Positions 6,101-11,434 of a DNA stretch of 11,644 bases are shown here, in pieces. Both the position numbers and the translations under genes were made by a program. Source of the DNA: Phoronis pallida (lineage: Eukaryota > Phoronida > Phoronidae); NCBI GenBank assembly GCA_028565715.1, contig JAOXYC010202574.1, positions 1-11,644 on the forward strand, written 5' to 3'. The first letter of the stretch is position 1. The number at the start of each line of letters is the position of its first letter. The notes under the pieces were generated by a model that saw only the letters and a list, made by a program, of their open reading frames with translations, was not told where the DNA came from and searched no databases.

Positions 6101-8433
6101 ACCATCTCTCTAATAAGAGCCCACTATCACTCAGTTGCTGGGTGAGTGCCAAGCATTTATTATTAACGTAGCCAGGCTGATAAGCTTGGCAAATAGAGCT
6201 TTAAATTTTCAATAGAAAGGTTGTGAGCTGGATCCAATTCCAGGCGGTCTGCTGTGTCTTTGAACAAGAGTGGCAAGGTTCTAGTCCACTCAGCCAGGAA
6301 TGAGTACCAGCTCTCATGGAACCCGGGATAGCAACCAGCCTTGTAAACCTCACCAGGCTCTGGAAGGATTTAACTTAAATTTGTAAATGTGAACCTTGTG
6401 ATTGAGGCTGCTTTTGACCATTGATTTCTTGGGATGAATTGGGTTAAATGTTTAAATTTTTATCACAGGTTAAATAAAATATGCAAATGTTCTGCCAGAA
6501 AATATGGAATATTTCACCAAACTTTTGGCCTGTTGGAAAATTGCCACAAAAAATGTATGTGACCTATTTTTATAAAACTTCTATTTACAAATTGGGATAA
6601 GAATGAGGGTAAAAACTCAGTTCATTCCGCTATTACATGGAGACTCACTCATCGCAAATATTTTGTAAATCTTTACACCCAACCTTGTTCCATTTCAGGA
6701 TCCTTCAGCGATGTGGATCACGTTATTCTCGTCGGAACTGCAGGTGGCGTTCCACACTTCACAAATTTCTACAAACATCCTCGCCTTGGTGACGTCGTCG
6801 TGTCGACCCCAAACGAGAAGGGATATCTGTACATACAATGTAAAGAAATTCTACAAGACACAAAATCCGGTGAAATCAGTTTCTCGCTGAAGACATTCGC
6901 TCCAAGAGATAATCTCCTGCAGGTCTGCACATAAAATGTTCTGTTATTTGAAAAAGATCTCAGTCAGAAAATCTGAAAAATGTATTGGAAGTCTAACACA
7001 AAAATATCAATAAATGACTAGAATAAAATCTGTGATAAAACCAGAGACCTTATATATATTAGTGACTGTCAAATCTACAATGTTGCGGTGTAAAAAAGCG
7101 TGCACAATGTTGCGGTGTAAAAAAGCGTGCACGCGAGTTTTGATTACAGCAGACAGGGCGCTACTAGCGGTACCTATTGGATGCTAGGGAATTTCTTTGC
7201 CTCCAACACGTGTCGCTAGTTGTGCCCGTCTGCCTTAAGCAGAAAACAGAGGGGGATCGGACAACTTTGGGCTACAATGACTTCCGAAATAATTGACGAA
7301 ATATTGCTGGAATGACAATTATTTGCTAAGTCAAGTACCAAGATTAGTAAAATCGACACATACAATTGAACAGACAAGAATTAAAAACCGATGCACGCAG
7401 TAATCATGAGAGTTGACCGTCCTATCATAAGGTCTTTGATAAAACTCTGATAGATAAGCACTGAAAAAGAGCTATTGCTCAGAATGTTTGCAATCTACAA
7501 GGAATTTTCACCAATCCAGTGTCTTAAAACATATTTTACTTTACGACTATGTTCATCATTTTTAACACAAAACTGCAACACTGAAAATGTTAATTAGCAC
7601 ATGCTAATTATTGTGTTATGACAATTAACTACCACTTTATAATAATTGCTGGAATAATTGAACACTTTTCTAAGAATGACCAACGTGTGAAAAATACATC
7701 AATTATGTTATATTTATTGAGTCCAGCTAAATGATTAAAATCATTAAAATAAATAAATGATTTTCTTGTGAAAAGCATTAAACCCTCTATACAAAATTTA
7801 TTAAAGTAAATTCAATGTTGAAAATTTTTAAATATTATTTTGCTTTTTCCATAAAACATGTAACTTGTATCAAAGTAACGGCCATTCAACATTCTTTTTT
7901 GCAAAAGAAATCTTACAAAAAATTCTAAATGTTTTTCGTTACAGGAACTGGTCAGGTCTATCCAAGATGACCTAAGCAATCAGTGGCAGCAAAATATCAC
8001 GGAAGGTCAAGCCATACTCCAGGGTCAAGAGGTCAGCTTTGAGCGCCCACCTGCAGAGAGCGATCGCCTTTATATGGCAATCGGTGATCAGGGCGTCATT
8101 GAGGTGCAACACCCTCCCGCGCCATCAGAGGCCTCCTACTCCCCAGACCATCCCATGGTGCGTCTGGGCACCGTCGGCTCCGGTAAAATCCTACGCCGCG
8201 ATCAATTACGACAAGATTTCGCTTATCGACATGGCATTTTTGCCTTTGATGGTGGTTTCGATCAAGTCTTAGAAGGTGTTATTGGAAACTGTAAACACAG
8301 TTTCGTGGTCATTAGGTCTGTTGTAGATTACGCTGATGGTACTAAGAAGGAATGGTACCCGTACGCTGCTTTGTCAGCGGCTGCTTACACAAAAGCACTG
8401 ATTCAACGGATTCCCACGGAAGATGATAATTAG
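82..8433 (+). CDS. Winged-helix / nucleoside-phosphorylase-like (MTAN/PNP fold) protein, 5'-partial, 11 exons
   Basis: This is a spliced gene; the exon coordinates are in the summary and in the separate entries. All junctions use GT donors and AG acceptors and stay in frame, giving 549 residues from codon 217 to TAG 8431-8433. The N-terminal part (1-138) is unrecognised. Residues 148-211 look like a winged helix. Residues 240-545 match the PNP_UDP_1 nucleosidase fold: the opening strand TIAIITAHYYE with E250 at the place of E. coli MTAN Glu12, SIGK at 293-296, GTAGGV at 325-330, LGDVVVS at 342-348, and RSVVDYAD at 511-518, whose D515 sits at MTAN Asp197. These enzymes cleave the N-glycosidic bond of nucleosides such as methylthioadenosine. 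The MTAN Met-Glu ribose motif is replaced by FDGGFD (488-493), and the domain is about 75 residues longer than bacterial MTAN. It could be an active nucleosidase of different specificity, a ligand sensor or a pseudoenzyme. No signal peptide or membrane segment is visible, so it is probably nuclear or cytosolic. The start codon lies outside the window. Confidence 0.85.
215..409 (+). CDS. Exon of the winged-helix/PNP-like gene (residues 1-64)
   Basis: The acceptor is TCTTGCAG ending at 214 and the donor is GAG|GTATGA at 410. Both borders are phase 1 and the length (195) is a multiple of three. The translation is rich in charged and aromatic residues (LEFKCWMIDRK, LKFWFIES, YEFFRELV) and looks like a folded domain, but I do not recognise the family. 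The frame runs open past the donor to a TGA at 529-531, but that extension looks intronic. Confidence 0.8.
410..1115 (+). other. Intron (phase 1)
   Basis: AT-rich non-coding sequence between exons 215-409 and 1116-1229. Its only notable structure is the fold-back hairpin at 871-974, listed separately. Short open frames here are not supported by splice sites or composition. Confidence 0.75.
871..974. repeat. 104-nt fold-back hairpin in intron
   Basis: The left arm 871-915 and the right arm 931-974 are near-complementary, including a perfect TCTCCCTGA / TCAGGGAGA at the loop side, and are separated by a 15-nt loop. Longer stretches such as ACTGGACTG.GAATC are also shared. The size and shape suit a small fold-back transposon, a miRNA-like hairpin, or two opposed SINE fragments. 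The right part (GGTTTTGATTC) loosely resembles a tRNA B box. Confidence 0.7.
1116..1229 (+). CDS. Exon of the winged-helix/PNP-like gene (residues 65-102)
   Basis: The acceptor TTATTTTTCCAG ends at 1115 and the donor is CAAG|GTAATT at 1230. Both borders are phase 1 and the length is 114. The split codon G|AA restores Glu. The segment reads as an amphipathic, Lys/Met/Gln-rich helix (YVQFIKKCMKQMQSKMYTQM) followed by an acidic stretch ending EEAEQ, which suggests a helical or coiled part of the N-terminal region. Confidence 0.85.
1230..1859 (+). other. Intron (phase 1)
   Basis: AT-rich sequence with no coding-like frame, no hairpin of note and no recognisable repeat. It ends in a T-rich tract (ACTTTTTTTCTCATAG) that forms the acceptor of the next exon. 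Confidence 0.7.
1860..1955 (+). CDS. Exon of the winged-helix/PNP-like gene (residues 103-134)
   Basis: The acceptor CTTTTTTTCTCATAG ends at 1859 and the donor GTCAG|GTATCC starts at 1956. Both borders are phase 1 and the length is 96. It reads FRYHDILSSLTHYHYKS followed by a polar linker (TTEGRPVMLS). The base composition is clearly less AT-rich than its flanks. It sits between the N-terminal helical exon and the winged-helix exons, and can be skipped without a frame change. Confidence 0.75.
1956..2920 (+). other. Intron (phase 1)
   Basis: AT-rich non-coding sequence holding the 32-bp tandem duplication (2625-2688). It ends in an unusually long pyrimidine tract (about 2877-2908) leading to the microexon acceptor. 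The open frames inside it are low-complexity, T-rich translations with no family resemblance. Confidence 0.6.
2625..2688. repeat. Perfect 32-bp tandem duplication
   Basis: Positions 2625-2656 and 2657-2688 are identical, head to tail, starting TGTTTCTGCATC. It lies within an intron. Perfect identity suggests a recent duplication, or an allele with variable copy number. Confidence 0.95.
2921..2932 (+). CDS. Probable 12-nt microexon (adds Asp-Ser-Ala-Asp)
   Basis: Twelve bases lie between a strong acceptor (long pyrimidine tract, GGTGACAG ending at 2920) and a strong donor (GATG|GTGAGT at 2933). Both borders are phase 1, matching the preceding donor (1955) and the following acceptor (4063). 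The split codons read D at residue 135 and G at residue 139. The inserted DSAD is an acidic linker just before the winged helix. Skipping it also keeps the frame, so it may be alternative. It is too short to prove from sequence alone. Confidence 0.5.
2933..4063 (+). other. Intron (phase 1)
   Basis: Starts with the 11-bp TTCACAT array (2959-3045), then continues as AT-rich sequence with no recognisable coding or RNA gene. A possible acceptor near 3506-3510 (CTGCAG) opens a short frame but has no matching donor. Confidence 0.65.
2959..3049 (+). repeat. 11-bp tandem array, eight TTCACAT units
   Basis: TTCACAT starts at 2959, 2969, 2980, 2991, 3002, 3013, 3024 and 3035, so the spacing is 11 bp apart from one 10-bp step. 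A ninth TCAC lies at 3046-3049. The four bases between units vary (TTAT, AACC, TTGT and similar). The array begins 26 nt after the microexon donor. On the transcript each unit gives a UCAC, which fits the YCAY motif bound by NOVA-type splicing factors. Confidence 0.9.
4064..4172 (+). CDS. Exon with first half of winged-helix segment (residues 139-174)
   Basis: The acceptor TTTTAAATTGTAG ends at 4063 and the donor GTCAG|GTAACA starts at 4173. It enters in phase 1 and leaves in phase 2. It encodes a charged lead-in (LEKKDKRTEDE) and then a helix and turn (ILEEQVLYVLESAYPNVLGL), typical of helix 1 and the start of helix 2 of a winged-helix fold. Confidence 0.88.
4173..4930 (+). other. Intron (phase 2)
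   Basis: The only phase-2 intron in the gene. It is AT-rich with a C-rich patch near 4540-4625 (GGCCCCTTCCCCTC, ATTCCCCC) that may be an old repeat fragment I cannot name. No gene is visible in it. Confidence 0.7.
4931..5055 (+). CDS. Exon with second half of winged-helix segment (residues 175-216)
   Basis: The acceptor TTATTTCAG ends at 4930 and the donor GCTC|GTAAGT starts at 5056. It enters in phase 2 and leaves in phase 1. It reads a Ser/Thr-rich turn, a recognition-type helix (DSVMQILENLKSRDLLEY) and a wing-like end (CWGRKV). Together with the preceding exon it makes a compact helix-turn-helix of about 60 residues. Whether it binds DNA, RNA or protein cannot be decided from the sequence. 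Confidence 0.88.
5056..5444 (+). other. Intron (phase 1)
   Basis: AT- and A-rich sequence between the winged-helix and nucleosidase exons, with no repeat or gene that I can identify. It separates the two domains, which fits joining of domains by exon shuffling. Confidence 0.7.
5445..5606 (+). CDS. Exon: linker and start of nucleosidase-like domain (residues 217-270)
   Basis: The acceptor CTCAATTCCAG ends at 5444 and the donor CAAG|GTGGGT starts at 5607. It is phase 1 at both ends, 162 bases. After a Gly/Gln-rich linker (MVGGQVPMQFGGRQQ) it encodes the first strand and helix of the nucleosidase fold, TIAIITAHYYEKLAVDAMM. E250 aligns with the catalytic Glu12 of E. coli MTAN, whose N-terminus has the pattern IGIIGAMEEE. 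Confidence 0.92.
5630..5815 (+). repeat. Decayed tRNA-derived SINE-like repeat
   Basis: TGGTCCAGGGGTAAAACACT (5659-5678), then TAGACTCAAAGTC, then AGAATCC near 5696, follow the order of the D-arm/A box, anticodon stem and T-arm of a tRNA. A GC-richer tail follows, to about 5790. This is typical of the head of an old SINE. Boundaries are approximate and no target duplication is visible. It occupies most of the intron between 5606 and 5947. Confidence 0.4.
5947..6072 (+). CDS. Exon of nucleosidase-like domain (residues 271-312)
   Basis: The acceptor TTCTTTTGCAG ends at 5946 and the donor CTGG|GTAAGT starts at 6073. It is phase 1 at both ends, 126 bases. It encodes a beta pair (VYTIGYIGNHKVVTTK) and then LASIGKGRASE, the equivalent of the SGIGK loop of MTAN/PNP enzymes that lies at the nucleoside site. 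Confidence 0.92.
6073..6698 (+). other. Intron (phase 1) containing a SINE
   Basis: Apart from the SINE-like repeat at about 6171-6370, it is AT-rich with no other recognisable feature. The acceptor tract TTGTTCCATTTCAG closes it at 6698. Confidence 0.75.
6171..6370 (+). repeat. tRNA-derived SINE, degenerate
   Basis: The first 75 bases follow a tRNA: GCCAGGCTGATAAGCTTGGC with AATAGAGC as D-arm/A box, and GGATCCAATTCC (6230-6241) as B box. It is followed by a tail of the form GGCGGTCTGCTGTGTCTTTG, CAAGAGTGGC, AGTCCACTCAGCC and GAGTACCAGCTCTC. This resembles the conserved central part of tRNA-derived SINEs in several invertebrates, from memory of the pattern. The 3' end is uncertain. Confidence 0.55.
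6699..6922 (+). CDS. Exon of nucleosidase-like domain with GTAGGV motif (residues 313-387)
   Basis: The acceptor TTCCATTTCAG ends at 6698. The donor CTGCAG|GTCTGC starts at 6923 and is the weakest donor in the gene. It enters in phase 1 and leaves in phase 0. It encodes DHVILVGTAGGVPH and LGDVVVST, matching the NTGSAGG and VGDIVVS motifs of MTAN, which form the core strand and the nucleoside/phosphate loop. Reading through the donor adds only Val-Cys-Thr before TAA (6932-6934). Confidence 0.92.
7009..7027 (+). promoter_or_regulatory. Two AATAAA polyadenylation signals inside the last intron
   Basis: AATAAA occurs at 7009-7014 and 7022-7027, about 75-90 bases after the TAA that follows read-through of the 6922 donor. 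Downstream is TATATATATTAGTGACTGTC, only mildly GU-rich. If used, they would give a mRNA ending within this intron. AATAAA is frequent in AT-rich DNA, so this is suggestive only. Confidence 0.3.
7077..7130. repeat. 27-bp tandem repeat, two perfect copies
   Basis: Positions 7077-7103 and 7104-7130 are identical, each ACAATGTTGCGGTG followed by an A-tract and GCGTGC. They abut the inverted repeat that starts at about 7137. Their CpG content contrasts with the surrounding intron. Confidence 0.95.
7137..7247. repeat. Imperfect inverted repeat, possible MITE-like fragment
   Basis: GCAGACAGGGCGCTACTAGCG at 7149-7169 is largely complementary to 7214-7233 (CGCTAGT, GCCCGTCTGC), with about 44 bases between. 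The outer ends also match, GTTTT at 7137 and AAAAC at 7243. The patch is much GC-richer than the intron around it and includes CACGTG at 7207-7212. No target duplication is visible. Confidence 0.55.
7945..8433 (+). CDS. Terminal coding exon: C-terminal half of nucleosidase-like domain (residues 388-549)
   Basis: The acceptor TTTTTCGTTACAG ends at 7944, in phase 0. It begins ELVRSIQDDLSNQWQQ, probably a family-specific insertion, and then a Pro-rich loop (VQHPPAPSEASYSPDHP). Next come LGTVGSGK (461-468), RRDQLRQDFAYRHGIFAFD, and HSFVVIRSVVDYAD, whose D515 aligns with the catalytic Asp197 of MTAN in RAISDVAD. The end AALSAAAYTKALIQRI is the closing helix of the fold. The stop is TAG at 8431. 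The exon is the least AT-rich stretch of the window and the largest coding piece. Confidence 0.95.
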   Translation, partial: ELVRSIQDDLSNQWQQNITEGQAILQGQEVSFERPPAESDRLYMAIGDQGVIEVQHPPAPSEASYSPDHPMVRLGTVGSGKILRRDQLRQDFAYRHGIFAFDGGFDQVLEGVIGNCKHSFVVIRSVVDYADGTKKEWYPYAALSAAAYTKALIQRIPTEDDN

Positions 8434-8792
8434 TGAAAAAACTGTGAAGGAATGGACGGGTGTATTTTATTTTTTATCTTAGCTCTGCTTATAGTTGGTA
8501 CAGCTTCATCTGTGTGCAAGTTGGCTGCCGTTCAATTGCATTTAAATGATCATGATGTTTTATTGCGTTATTTCATGAAGTATTTATGCAGACTTGAATT
8601 TCCCTTCATGTTGACTTTGTGAATGTTGTTCAAATGAGTTTCTGTAAACAATCAGTGTTCATCTCTCATTGATACAGCACATGATACCACCATCTTTTAA
8701 GATGGTCTGCATCACAACTTGTAATAGGCATTTATGATTGTCCAAATTAAATTGAAATTTTTACGGTCAGCAATTTGATTTAAAGCTTTAAA

Positions 8793-8798
8793 AATAAA
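8793..8798 (+). promoter_or_regulatory. AATAAA polyadenylation signal, proximal
   Basis: This is the first AATAAA after the stop codon. A T/G-rich element follows about 25-45 bases later (TGTTTGGTAGTTAATTGTTTTT), the usual place for a downstream element. It would give a 3' UTR of about 380 bases. Confidence 0.45.
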
Positions 8799-9851
8799 TC
8801 ATTAGAAGTTTACTATTACCAATGTTTGGTAGTTAATTGTTTTTAGCGTACTGGCGATTAAAATATGTGTTTTATGTTGAAGATCGTGTGACATCTACAT
8901 GTATTACAAGTTTGAGATTCCATCATGGCCAGTTGCACAATACTTGCTACATTTGTTCACTAGAGAAATGGCAGTACATTATTACAGCTAGTGTAACTAT
9001 TGGATCGTAGTTTGATATTAGTTTGAAAAATATAAACTGCCATTTTGTAAACTTGAGGTCTTCTTAGGTACTTTTATTCGTGTAGACAATATATTGAGAC
9101 CATTACTGCCAAACTGAATTGGGTGAAGTGATATTTAGAGATACCTGTTTCTATCGCAAATAATAGTGTTATACTGAGATTTGTTTAGAATTTATAAAGT
9201 CTATATTGTCTGTGTTCAGAAAACATAAGTTTGGACGTCTGAAAGCTTTACTTTACATCGGGATGATTTGGTTAGATTGTTTTGTCAGGGCTGGCTTTTT
9301 TGTTCATAAAGGATATTGTGTATAAATTGTGTAAATGTTTTTTTTAATGGGAAATCTTTTTATTTGAATAACATTTCTGTTACTTAGGTTTTATCTTTGT
9401 TGGAAGTTATATGCAAATATTGTGGAAGGTTTAATATATGATTTAGAACATTTTCCTCTCCTGTGCATGTCTTATAGACTGAAAAACTTGTTATAAATTT
9501 TTCTAATATATCCTTTATCATTGACTATATATAAAATACATACATTTCTACTAAGCAATGTCAAGTTATCAACTTTTGAATAAGTGATGAATGCAGTAAT
9601 GGGGCTTGGAAAGGAAAATGATCAGAAAATGCATTTTGTTAAAAAACCTGGATGAAACGCTGTATTTCAATAGATGGTAATTTTACACCCGTAAGTAGGG
9701 ATGTATGATTTCAAAGCAAATAAATATGGCTCAAGAAATTGTCAGTCTTGTAAAGTTTCATTTATGCCCATAAATAGTTTGATGATTGCATATATATATT
9801 TTGCTATAATTGTGTTATCTTAAATGCGTATCTTTCCACATGTTCCATGTC

Positions 9852-9857
9852 AATAAA
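9852..9857 (+). promoter_or_regulatory. AATAAA polyadenylation signal, distal
   Basis: AATAAA within TCAATAAATATT, followed about 15 bases later by TGTTTTTTTTAA. It would give a long 3' UTR of about 1.4 kb. Either this or the proximal site, or both, could be used. Confidence 0.35.
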
Positions 9858-9973
9858 TATTTATGCTGAAAATGTTTTTTTTAATTAGTTCAAACTCTTG
9901 AACCTTGCACAATTAACTAGCCTGAACTACAGCCCATTGTTGAAACTGTGAATAATGCATACCTGAAAAAATT

Positions 9974-10003
9974 AAGTTAGTGGCAGGGACTACCCACTAA
10001 CTT
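9974..10003. repeat. Small inverted repeat (10-bp perfect arms)
   Basis: AAGTTAGTGG at 9974-9983 is perfectly complementary to 9994-10003, with a 10-base loop. It stands 7 bases to the left of the large hairpin. Confidence 0.8.
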
Positions 10004-10010
10004 TCAAAAT

Positions 10011-10294
10011 CATGGAGGCGTATCTGTACAAATTGCAAAACCGGATGTTGCCCCTTAAACAACCTTTTTGTGTACGAGTCGTGTGTAAATTGATTGGGAG
10101 TACAGTTTTGGGTTGTTATTTCGTACAAAAAAGGGTTGTTCAAACACATCTAAACACATTGTTTAACAACCTTTTTTGTACGAAATAACAACCCAAAACT
10201 GTACTCCTGATGAATTTACACATGACTCGTACACAAATAGGTTGTTTTAAGGGCCAACATCTGGTTTTGCAATCTGTACAGATACGCCACCGTG
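10011..10294. repeat. 284-bp near-perfect long hairpin (MITE or fold-back element)
   Basis: The left arm 10011-10146 pairs with the right arm 10160-10294 across a 13-base loop, with roughly nine in ten bases complementary by eye. The longest perfect blocks lie next to the loop (the arm holding ACAGTTTTGGGTTGTTATTT continues into CGTACAAAAAA). TTTCAAAA occurs outside both ends (10002-10009 and 10304-10311) and may be a decayed target duplication, although the right copy is not directly adjacent. No coding frame is present. Confidence 0.9.
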
Positions 10295-10946
10295 AACATG
10301 AATTTTCAAAACACAGATTCTGGCTATAAAAAGGCTATTTCTTGATTTAAATGTCAATAATACTTTTGAAAAACAGAAAAATACTGTTCAGCACCAAGCT
10401 GGTCTTCACGGACAATCCTAAAGACCATTCAGAAATATTTTCCTGTCCCTTTTTAGAAGTTACCCTATTTTTTTGCACAATGTCTTTGTGTTTTTTTATA
10501 GACTGGGTGTAACTAAAGACTGTTTATGAACTTTAAAATAAGGGTTCGTATTTAATGATTGTTTCTAAAGAAAAGACTCTGTCCCTGTGAAAAATGCCTT
10601 CAGGCGCCTTGAAACAAAATGGATTATCATGTTCAACAAAACATGTTTCTAAAGAAAGGATGGATAATCATTTGGCTAACTTCACAATTCTGTAAAAACA
10701 TATTGTGCAAAACAAATCTTCAGTTCCTCCAACAAATTGTTTTCCGAAAGTCAAACTTTGAATGGAATCCTCATTTACCGTTAGAAAAACTGTTTATTGC
10801 CTTTGAAGATCTCCTATCCTAAACTTGTCATTTTACTTACTATACAGTGCGCTTGGTCTTGGACAACTTATGTTCCGATGATCCTGTATAGTCTTTTTTT
10901 ACCCTGAGATAAAACCATCAAAAACATATTACCATTAAGCCCCACC
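10295..10946. other. AT-rich intergenic sequence, no supported gene
   Basis: I see only AT-rich sequence here. An open frame at 10619-10822 (67 codons) has no recognisable motif, no good initiation context and the same composition as its flanks, so I treat it as chance. Confidence 0.6.
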
Positions 10947-11434
10947 ATTGAGCGCATGCGCCTATGTGCGAAATAATGCGTTTTTCTCAAGATATTTCTA
11001 CTCAAATACCCAGCATAAAAGCACATTGGTCTAAAATCAGCAATTAGGCAAATGCGAGCCAGGCGCTCCAGTTATAGGCACACAGGTATGTAATATTTTT
11101 TTAAATAATAGACGCACGGTTATGTGGTGTAAAGGACACTTGTGAAATGAAATGGCCACAGAACTAAATAATACTCTTTTGAGTGGCGTCTCGTGTCCAT
11201 AGTGTGTTAATTTTTGAGGATCGAAACCCGAAACGTTTGGTAATCATAATACCGGTAAGTTTATTGACCTCTTTTTCTACACTATTAACTGACTGACAAT
11301 TCCTACTAAAAAACATCCAATGTGTGCCTATAGCTGGGGCACCACAATATTGAGCACTTGTTTTACTCAAATACCCAGCATAAAGGCGCATAGGCAATTA
11401 GGCCTCTATCCGCAATTAGGCACATGCGCTCAAT
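10947..11434. repeat. About 490-bp element with 17-bp terminal inverted repeats
   Basis: ATTGAGCGCATGCGCCT at 10947-10963 is the reverse complement of 11418-11434 with one mismatch. Inside, a 30-base block (ACTCAAATACCCAGCATAAA) occurs directly at about 10999 and 11364. GCAATTAGGC is repeated at about 11040, 11393 and 11412. TATAGGCACACA at about 11073 is inverted as TGTGTGCCTATA at about 11320. This nested arrangement suits a non-autonomous DNA transposon or a composite repeat. No target duplication is evident. Confidence 0.6.

Larger units (their letters stand above)
6923..7944 (+). other. Last intron (phase 0)
   Basis: Begins with a premature stop and AATAAA signals. It then has a GC-richer patch with a tandem repeat and an inverted repeat (7077-7247), then AT-rich sequence including a short perfect palindrome at 7592-7609 (AATTAGCA CA TGCTAATT). 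It ends at TTTTTCGTTACAG. Confidence 0.75.
8434..9880 (+). other. Probable 3' UTR and flank
   Basis: AT-rich, non-coding and on the sense side of the stop codon. It contains an ATTAAA at 8746-8751, AATAAA at 8793-8798, 9719-9724 and 9852-9857, many ATTTA-like motifs and a small palindromic hairpin at 8689-8706 (ACCATCTT TT AAGATGGT). The true transcript end cannot be fixed without RNA data. Confidence 0.5.

Noticed and set aside
8163-8190. GTVGSGK in the last exon looks like a Walker A ATP-binding loop
   Set aside because: The Lys is followed by Ile rather than Ser/Thr, no Walker B follows, and the stretch fits the strand and helix preceding the MTAN ribose motif in the nucleosidase fold.
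10619-10822. 67-codon open frame downstream of the gene
   Set aside because: No recognisable motif, no splice or promoter support, and composition identical to the flanking AT-rich DNA.
11205-11245. Hammerhead-ribozyme-like or Penelope-3'-like signal (GAGGATCGAAACCCGAAACG)
   Set aside because: The CUGANGA core is not matched, there is no room for stem II before GAAA, and no matching stem I or III is visible. Resemblance to retroelement 3' ends is from vague memory only.
11164-11397. Minus-strand 77-codon frame inside the terminal-repeat element
   Set aside because: It overlaps the repeated blocks of the element and has no domain resemblance. Probably a chance frame within repeat DNA.
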